This document shows positions 30,269-35,313 of a stretch of 35,313 bases of DNA, in pieces (the first letter of the stretch is position 1; the number at the start of each line of letters is the position of its first letter). The stretch comes from Deinococcus cellulosilyticus NBRC 106333 = KACC 11606 (GTDB lineage Bacteria > Deinococcota > Deinococci > Deinococcales > Deinococcaceae), in NCBI RefSeq assembly GCF_007990775.1, contig NZ_BJXB01000040.1, positions 1 to 35,313 of the forward strand, read 5' to 3'. Below the pieces are notes generated by a model. It was not told the origin of the DNA and did not search any database. It was given only the letters and a program-made list of their open reading frames with translations. The translations under genes were made by a program, and so were the position numbers.

Positions 30269-31705
30269 ATGAACCAGTGGCTTGACGAGCGTTTACACAT
30301 CAGCCGCCTGAACGACAAGTTCCTGCGCAAAGCCTTCCCGGTGCACCACAGCTTCTTCCTGGGTGAAATCACCCTCTTTGCCCTGGTGATTTTGATTCTC
30401 AGCGGCATCCTCCTGACCTTCACCTACGAACCCAGCACCAAACTGGTGGATGGGGTCCCTGCTGCTTACGCCAGCATCCTGAAGATCAACAGCATGCCTT
30501 TCGGGGACATGCTGCGCCGCATCCACCACTGGAGCGCCAACATCATGGTGGGTGCTGCAGTGATCCACATGTTCCGCATCTACTTCAGTGGGGCTTTCAA
30601 ACGTCCCCGTGAAATCAACTGGTGGGTGGGCTTCCTGCTGCTGATTTTCAGCGCCCTGACCGCTGTGACTGGCTACTGCCTTCCCTACGATCAGTTTGCT
30701 TTCGCCACCCTGAAAGTGATCTACGGCATCACCAGCAGCGTTCCCTTCATTGGCGGATGGCTCGCTGAACTGTTCTTCGCCGGGGCGTTCCCTGGTGAAG
30801 GCATCATCTCCCGCTTCTATGGCTACCACATCATGCTGCTTCCTGGCATCCTGCTGGGCCTGACCGCTGTGCACATGCTGCTGATGATCAAACAGAAGCA
30901 CACCCAGCCCGGTTACGCCGCCAAGATCGCCTACAAGAAGATTGTGGGGGTTCCTCTCTCCACCCAGCAGAGCATCATCATGATCATCCTGTTCGTGCTG
31001 ATGACCGCGATCATTGTGCTGTTCAGTGCCTTCATTCCGGTGCACCCTGTGGAAGTGTATGGCCCACCCAGCAACTCCACTCCTGCCATCAAGCCTGACT
31101 GGTACCTGCTGTGGATCTTCGGGATTCTGGCGATCATGCCCCCCGAATTCATCCACCTGCCTGAAGACCCCACCCTCATCACCCCCACCCAGCAGGCCCT
31201 GGCCACCCTGTTCAACCCCGAGTTCATCGGTGCCATGCTGATTCCCGGCCTGATCCTGGCTCCCGTCATGCTGGCTCCCCTGCTGGACCGTGGCAAGGAG
31301 AACCTGTACTACGCCGAAAACCCCACCGAGCATCCCAAGCGTCTGGCCCTGGGTCTTGCCTGGTGCGCCCTGATGATCGTGCTGTCAGTGGCAGGCTACA
31401 AGCCTGAAATTCAGACTGCATTCGAAAATGCCCGTGGTGTTGCCGAAATGGGTGCAGAGGCTGCTTCTGCCGCCAAAATCCAGATCGAAAACCAGGTCAA
31501 GATGATGCTGTACGCTGCCATTGTGGTGTTCCCCATCATCATTTACATCCTGACTTTCGGGATTGTTCGCATGATCAAGAACAGCCGTGAAAGTGACGCC
31601 CGTGAAATGAAAGCCTTCCAGGAAATGCTGGCCCGCGAAGCTGAGCAGGGCCATGGACATGGCGGTCACGGTGGTCATGGTCGTGCACACGGTCACGACG
31701 ACTGA
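30269..31705 (+). CDS. Cytochrome b subunit of the bc complex, with His-rich tail
   Basis: 478 residues, the full-length form with the b6-like and subunit IV-like parts in one chain. Haem ligands: His86 or His87 with His187, and His100 with His202. The quinol-site motif is PDWY (276-279), a variant known from menaquinol-using complexes. After the core there is an extra membrane segment (412-432) and a cytoplasmic or surface tail whose last 17 residues contain six His separated by Gly (461-478). ATG directly abuts the Rieske stop. Terminated at 31727-31759. Confidence 0.96.
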   Translation: MNQWLDERLHISRLNDKFLRKAFPVHHSFFLGEITLFALVILILSGILLTFTYEPSTKLVDGVPAAYASILKINSMPFGDMLRRIHHWSANIMVGAAVIHMFRIYFSGAFKRPREINWWVGFLLLIFSALTAVTGYCLPYDQFAFATLKVIYGITSSVPFIGGWLAELFFAGAFPGEGIISRFYGYHIMLLPGILLGLTAVHMLLMIKQKHTQPGYAAKIAYKKIVGVPLSTQQSIIMIILFVLMTAIIVLFSAFIPVHPVEVYGPPSNSTPAIKPDWYLLWIFGILAIMPPEFIHLPEDPTLITPTQQALATLFNPEFIGAMLIPGLILAPVMLAPLLDRGKENLYYAENPTEHPKRLALGLAWCALMIVLSVAGYKPEIQTAFENARGVAEMGAEAASAAKIQIENQVKMMLYAAIVVFPIIIYILTFGIVRMIKNSRESDAREMKAFQEMLAREAEQGHGHGGHGGHGRAHGHDD

Positions 31706-31726
31706 GCCCCAGTTCTGAAGCGCTCT

Positions 31727-31759
31727 GGAGGCGATGCATGCAGCATCGCCTCCTTTTTT
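31727..31759 (+). terminator. Terminator of the cytochrome bc operon
   Basis: 11-bp perfect stem GGAGGCGATGC (31727-31737), 5-nt loop, GCATCGCCTCC (31743-31753), then TTTTTT. Confidence 0.95.
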
Positions 31760-31772
31760 GGAGAATGAAGAC

Positions 31773-31973
31773 ATGTCAGACACCCTGCGTTACTTTGCTG
31801 AACAGGCCAGAGCCCTGAACCTGGAGCTGCAGAATCTGAAAGAGAGCCCGGTTGAAGACCTCAGGGCCTTCACCGAACAGGTGCTCACCGAACTGGTGGC
31901 TCTGGGTTTACTGGAAGACACCAGCAGCATCGGGTGCTATACGCATTACGCTGGAAAAGGCGGAGATGCATGA
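31773..31973 (+). CDS. Small hypothetical protein, 66 aa
   Basis: Helical, acidic, no membrane segment: LRYFAEQARALNLELQNLKE, then DLRAFTEQVLTELVALGLLED and a short end with one Cys. Family not recognised. GGAG (31760-31763) stands right after the bc terminator and 9 nt before ATG 31773; no separate promoter is visible, so expression may come from readthrough. The frame open to 31734 lies inside the terminator. Confidence 0.55.
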   Translation: MSDTLRYFAEQARALNLELQNLKESPVEDLRAFTEQVLTELVALGLLEDTSSIGCYTHYAGKGGDA

Positions 31974-31999
31974 GACAGCCTCCAGCCTCCAATTTTTGA

Positions 32000-32005
32000 T
32001 ACAAT
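32000..32005 (+). promoter_or_regulatory. Extended -10 promoter of yebC
   Basis: TG-A-TACAAT. Starts a leader of about 100 nt before ATG 32114. Confidence 0.45.
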
Positions 32006-32046
32006 ACCTGGGCTGAGCCTGAAAAGGCTGACTCACACACAAGAAC

Positions 32047-32084
32047 CGGGCAATTTTCGGAGGATTTCTCTGAAAACCTGCCCG
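32047..32084 (+). promoter_or_regulatory. Structured yebC leader with GGAGGA loop
   Basis: CGGGCA (32047-32052) pairs with TGCCCG (32079-32084), and TTTTC (32054-32058) with GAAAA (32072-32076). The 13-nt apical loop begins GGAGGA. A smaller hairpin AGCCT-GAAA-AGGCT precedes it near 32016-32029. The true SD of yebC (AGAGGT, 32102-32107) is outside the stem. Possible RNA-level control. Confidence 0.45.
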
Positions 32085-32113
32085 ATGTGCTGAAAATCCC
32101 CAGAGGTGCAACC

Positions 32114-32848
32114 ATGGCAGGTCATAGCAAGTGGTCCCAGATCAAACGCAAAAAGGGTGCCAACGACAAAAAACGCAGTGCCATCATCAGCAAACACATT
32201 CGTGCCCTCACCAATGCCGTGCGCAGTGGCGGAAGTGGCGATCCTGCAGGCAACCTGGCACTGAAAAACGCCATTGCCGCAGCCAAAGCGGACACCGTTC
32301 CGGTGGACAACATTGAAAATGCCATCAAGCGGGCTGCAGGGGCCAGCGAAGGGGCCACCGAGTACAAAGAGATCGTGTACGAGGGGTACGGGCAGGGCGG
32401 AACTGCCATCCTGATTGAAACCCTGACCGACAACGTCAACCGCACGGTGGGCGAGGTGCGGTCCGTGTTCAACAAAAAAGGTGGCAACATGGGCAACAGT
32501 GGCTCTGTGGCCTGGCAGTTCGACAAAAAGGGCATCATTCAGCTGAGCAAGAACTCTCCTGAGGCCCAGGAAGCCGCCATCGAACTGGGTGCCGAAGACA
32601 TCGAGGAAAACGAAGATGGAACCCTGACCGTCTACACCGCCCGTGCAGACCTCTTTACCGTCTCCGAAGGCCTCTCGGGAGCAGGTTTTGATGTCACAGA
32701 GGCCAGCCTGCAGAACATTCCCCAGAATACGGTGGCCCTCAGCAGCGAAGACGCCGAGAAGCTGATGGTGCTGATCGAGGCTTTGGAAGACCTCGATGAT
32801 GTGCAGACCGTGACTTCCAACGCCGATTTCAGTGCGCTGGAAGAATAA
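32114..32848 (+). CDS. yebC: YebC/PmpR-family protein
   Basis: 244 residues, whole-family length: N-terminal MAGHSKWSQIKRKKGANDKKR, the NAIKRAAG block, VYEGYGQGGTAILIETLTDN and GGNMGNSGSVAWQF are diagnostic. Members have been described as DNA-binding regulators and more recently linked to helping ribosomes through proline stretches; which applies here cannot be told. ATG 32114 is the family start with AGAGGT before it; the 9 extra codons upstream are leader. Followed by a strong terminator. Confidence 0.95.
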   Translation: MAGHSKWSQIKRKKGANDKKRSAIISKHIRALTNAVRSGGSGDPAGNLALKNAIAAAKADTVPVDNIENAIKRAAGASEGATEYKEIVYEGYGQGGTAILIETLTDNVNRTVGEVRSVFNKKGGNMGNSGSVAWQFDKKGIIQLSKNSPEAQEAAIELGAEDIEENEDGTLTVYTARADLFTVSEGLSGAGFDVTEASLQNIPQNTVALSSEDAEKLMVLIEALEDLDDVQTVTSNADFSALEE

Positions 32849-32867
32849 AAAACTCTGATTGACCATG

Positions 32868-32890
32868 ACCGGGCAAGTGCCCGGTTTTTT
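32868..32890 (+). terminator. Terminator of yebC
   Basis: ACCGGGCA, AG, TGCCCGGT, then TTTTTT, 20 nt after the stop. Confidence 0.93.
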
Positions 32891-33060
32891 GCTGCCTTCT
32901 CATGCAGAATCATGCGGTTTACATTCTGGGCAGGTCAGGACAGGTACAATGGCTTAAATTCTGAATCCGGGAGCCTGTAAGGCTTCCACTCAGATGAAAG
33001 ATGATCCCTTTCGTCCTGTCTGTTTCAGCGTTGGCAGGATCTGAATCCACAGGAGCAAGC

Positions 33061-33849
33061 ATGTTCACCCAGGCAGTTCGCTTTGACAATGGTCCCAAAC
33101 TCCACCCGATGTCCACCGAGACCTTATATCCGGTGAACACCCATGTGATTGTCCAGTCCAGACGGGGGCTGGAAGTCGCTCTGGTGCGCACAGAGCATCA
33201 GGAAACCCCCAGACGGGATCATGGTGGCATGATCCTGCGCGCCGCAACCCCCGAAGACCTGCAGGCCCGTGAAGAGAACCAGAAACGGGCCGAAGAGGTC
33301 AAATGGTACCTGCGGGCCAAAGTCCGTGCCCGCAAACTTCCCGTGAAGATTGTGTCGGTGGAATTCACCCTGGACCAGTCCCTGCTCACCATGGCCTACA
33401 GCGCAGAAGAGCGGGTGGAACTGTCCAGCCTGATTGCAGACCTGCGCCACATCACCCCCGCCAAGGTGAATTTCTTTGCTGTGGGCCCAAGAGAACAGGC
33501 CGCCACCCTGGGTGCCCTGGGCATGTGCGGACGGGAATCCTGCTCCAGCACCCACTTGCAGGAGTTTGCCCCGGTCAGCATTCGCATGGCCCGAGACCAG
33601 CAGTTGCCCCTCAATCCCGAGAAACTCTCTGGCCCCTGTGGTCGCCTGCTGTGCTGCCTGCAATACGAGCATGAAATGTACCAGGAACTGCTGGCCGAAT
33701 TGCCCAGAAAGAACGCCAAGATGTGCCACACCGAATCTGGAGCCTGCGGCAAGGTGGTTAAACTCAGTCCCCTCAGAGGCACCCTGGAGCTTCTGACTGA
33801 GGATGGCACCATGATTGAAGGCAAACCCGAGGAGTTCAGCAAACTGTGA
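33061..33849 (+). CDS. PSP1-domain protein, RicT-like
   Basis: 262 residues. The PSP1 core is clear: LGALGMCGRESCSS, PVSIRMARDQQLPLNPEKLSGPCGRLLCCLQYE. The Cys pairs in MCGRESC and CGRLLCC correspond to those that help bind iron-sulfur clusters in the RicA-RicF-RicT (YaaT) complex of Bacillus, which activates RNase Y and affects RNA turnover. Partners RicA/RicF are not in the window. AGGAG precedes ATG 33061; the frame open to 33001 has no SD. The rhomboid gene overlaps the stop (TGATG). Confidence 0.92.
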   Translation: MFTQAVRFDNGPKLHPMSTETLYPVNTHVIVQSRRGLEVALVRTEHQETPRRDHGGMILRAATPEDLQAREENQKRAEEVKWYLRAKVRARKLPVKIVSVEFTLDQSLLTMAYSAEERVELSSLIADLRHITPAKVNFFAVGPREQAATLGALGMCGRESCSSTHLQEFAPVSIRMARDQQLPLNPEKLSGPCGRLLCCLQYEHEMYQELLAELPRKNAKMCHTESGACGKVVKLSPLRGTLELLTEDGTMIEGKPEEFSKL

Positions 33850-35183
33850 TGGACACGGGCGCACTGAACAGCTGGGGGTGGCTCCTGCTTGCAGGGGTCA
33901 TGGTGTACCTGGCTTTCACCGTGCTGTCCCGTTTCTCTGAAGCCAGTGCCCGCTTTGTGCTGGCTGCGGGAATGGCTGTCCTCAGTTACCTGCACCCCGA
34001 TTACTGGTGGCTGGGAATCATTGGCCTGGTTCAGGCCATGCTGCTGATCTTCATCCACTGGAGGGTGATCTATGGGCATCCCCATCTGCTCACCTGGATT
34101 CGCCTGACGGTCTTCACGCCAGAACTGCGCAGCCACTTTGAGCGCCTGTGGCTGCAGTGGAGGGGCCTCAGGCAGCTTCCCTTGCCGGAACACCCCCTTA
34201 AAGGGGATGTGCTGTACGTGCTGCAGGACGCCAGCATGCAATCCCTGAGAAGCACCATCCAGAGTCCCTCGCTGGACATCCTCATGGCCCTCCTCTCCCC
34301 TGATCCGGCCCAGACCTATGCAGCTTCCCGCAAACTCAAGATCGACTCTGGGTACTGGGTCGGACGGGCCATGTTCCTGCAGGGCCAGCAGACCCAGGAC
34401 AACGTGAACCTGCAACTCGGCGCCCAGCGGATGCTCTCCAGCCTGAATGCCCGTGAAGAACTCTTCGCATGGAAACTGCTGGATGCAGAATCCCTGCTGG
34501 CCCCCTACGGTCTGCACATCAAGGAAGCCTTTCTGGCCCGCACACGCAGCACCCCTGCCACTTACACCCTTCTGGCCCTGATGGGACTCTTCTTCCTGTG
34601 GCAACTGGAAACCGGAGCCCTCAGCAGCATCCGTGGTCTTTCTGCCCTCGGGGCAAACCTGGGTGCTTACACCCTGGAGAGTGGAGAATACTGGCGGTTT
34701 GTCACCAGCATCTTTCTGCACGGTTCATGGCTGCACATTGGACTCAACGGGTTCTATCTCTTCCAGATCGGCAGGGAACTGGAACGCAAGATCGGCCCCA
34801 ATGCCCTGATGTTTGCCTTCATCGTCTCAGGGGTGGTGGGAAGCCTCTTCAGCTCCCTCTTCGGGCATGCAGATGCCTCGGTGGGGGCCAGCGGAGGTCT
34901 GTTCGGACTGGTTGCTCTGGAAGCCACCCTGGCCCGTGGAGGGTTGCAACAAAGGCTCCGGAAACTGTCCACAAATCTGGGATCACTGCTCACCATGTTC
35001 CTGATCGGTTTCCTGATCCCAAACATCGACAACTGGGCCCACCTCGGGGGTTTGCTCACAGGTCTGCTGCTTGGTCTCAGCTACAGGCAACCCAGCCGCC
35101 AGGAACAGGCCGTCATGGGCGTGGTGGCAAGTGGCATCCTGCTGTGGGGTGTGATCAGCCTGCTGCTGTACCGCGCAGGCTGA
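33849..35183 (+). CDS. Rhomboid family intramembrane serine protease
   Basis: 444 residues. The C-terminal half is a six-helix rhomboid core with HIGLNGFYLF, catalytic Ser348 in GASGG and catalytic His398 in NWAHLGG. The N-terminal half has two or three membrane segments (about 5-75) and a cytoplasmic region of about 150 residues with a PP1/tetratricopeptide-like helical feel that I cannot name. It cleaves membrane proteins within the bilayer; substrates unknown. Its ATG overlaps the ricT stop by 1 nt, so the two are coupled. Confidence 0.92.
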   Translation: MDTGALNSWGWLLLAGVMVYLAFTVLSRFSEASARFVLAAGMAVLSYLHPDYWWLGIIGLVQAMLLIFIHWRVIYGHPHLLTWIRLTVFTPELRSHFERLWLQWRGLRQLPLPEHPLKGDVLYVLQDASMQSLRSTIQSPSLDILMALLSPDPAQTYAASRKLKIDSGYWVGRAMFLQGQQTQDNVNLQLGAQRMLSSLNAREELFAWKLLDAESLLAPYGLHIKEAFLARTRSTPATYTLLALMGLFFLWQLETGALSSIRGLSALGANLGAYTLESGEYWRFVTSIFLHGSWLHIGLNGFYLFQIGRELERKIGPNALMFAFIVSGVVGSLFSSLFGHADASVGASGGLFGLVALEATLARGGLQQRLRKLSTNLGSLLTMFLIGFLIPNIDNWAHLGGLLTGLLLGLSYRQPSRQEQAVMGVVASGILLWGVISLLLYRAG

Positions 35184-35217
35184 AGCAGAATAAGCGTGAA
35201 CACTTACGCAACTGGAC

Positions 35218-35246
35218 TTGCAACCTCAAAAAAACCGTGCTATCAT
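35218..35246 (+). promoter_or_regulatory. tRNA-Trp promoter
   Basis: TTGCAA (35218-35223), 17-nt spacer, TATCAT (35241-35246). Confidence 0.65.
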
Positions 35247-35263
35247 TCCCCTTGCCTAAGTCC

Positions 35264-35313
35264 GGGTCCTTAGCTCAGTCGGTAGAGCATGCGTCTCCAA
35301 AACGCAGGGTCGT
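35264..35313 (+). tRNA. tRNA-Trp (CCA), truncated by the window end
   Basis: 5' acceptor strand GGGTCCT, D arm GCTC-AGTCGGTA-GAGC, anticodon stem TGCGT/ACGCA around CTCCAAA, anticodon CCA. The T arm and 3' acceptor strand lie beyond the window. In many bacteria tRNA-Trp precedes secE-nusG; this cannot be seen here. Confidence 0.93.

Noticed and set aside
1..35313. Mobile elements, CRISPR arrays, toxin-antitoxin or defence islands
   Set aside because: No transposase, integrase, direct-repeat array or known defence gene is seen on either strand.

Overview
The window looks like a stretch of Deinococcus chromosome, probably from one of the less GC-rich species. The grounds are gene content (a menaquinol-type cytochrome bc complex encoded cytochrome c - Rieske - cytochrome b, a ferredoxin-type sulfite reductase, Fbp iron uptake, RicT/PSP1, flotillin, a long U32 protein) and the many genes that start 5-8 nt after a TANNNT -10 element, the leaderless arrangement known to be common in Deinococcus. 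Genus assignment is inference; no rRNA is present. There is no prophage, insertion sequence or CRISPR array. It is mostly ordinary chromosome with short intergenic spaces, several of which hold well-formed RNA or DNA structures.

Layout. 1-6.7 kb: CoA-binding protein, secreted-type alpha/beta hydrolase behind a TetR-like operator, a 46-residue membrane peptide, a 436-residue protein of unknown family, a small DUF427 protein, a SpoT/MESH1-like HD hydrolase, a DUF4126 membrane protein and a small cytochrome c. 6.7-9.8 kb (minus): flotillin with a structured upstream region that may encode a small RNA, then gcvT-gcvH. 9.9-12.1 kb (plus): an App1-like lipid phosphatase, a small exported barrel-like protein and a YchJ-like SEC-C protein. 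12.1-16.2 kb (minus): a complete assimilatory sulfate operon transcribed sir-cysC-cysH-sat. 16.2-16.76 kb: AT-rich space without a recognisable gene. 17.2-22.4 kb: U32 protein (RlhA-like), a fungalysin-like lipoprotein metalloprotease, an aldo/keto reductase and a small conserved protein. 22.4-26.2 kb (minus): fbpA, then fbpB-fbpC under its own promoter. 26.3-28.6 kb: CvpA-like protein, orphan NarL-type response regulator, small Cys protein and a class A beta-lactamase-fold serine hydrolase. 28.7-31.8 kb: the cytochrome bc operon. 31.8-35.3 kb: small protein, YebC/PmpR regulator, RicT, rhomboid protease, and a tRNA-Trp cut by the window end.

How genes work together: Sat makes APS, CysC phosphorylates it, CysH (with 4Fe-4S type cysteines) reduces APS/PAPS to sulfite and Sir takes it to sulfide. 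FbpABC is a complete ferric-iron importer. The cytochrome c, Rieske and b subunits form one quinol:cytochrome c oxidoreductase; the separate cytochrome c at 6.3 kb could be a soluble electron carrier. GcvT and GcvH are two of the glycine cleavage proteins; GcvP is not in the window.

No large new multi-gene system is visible. The most unusual signals are in non-coding DNA: a candidate ~75-nt minus-strand RNA at about 8.11-8.18 kb whose hairpin loop is anti-Shine-Dalgarno-like, a three-copy palindromic repeat with compensatory base changes, a 16-bp doubled palindrome between gcvT and the App1 gene, a perfect 15-bp operator over the hydrolase promoter, and a structured yebC leader that displays a GGAGGA loop.
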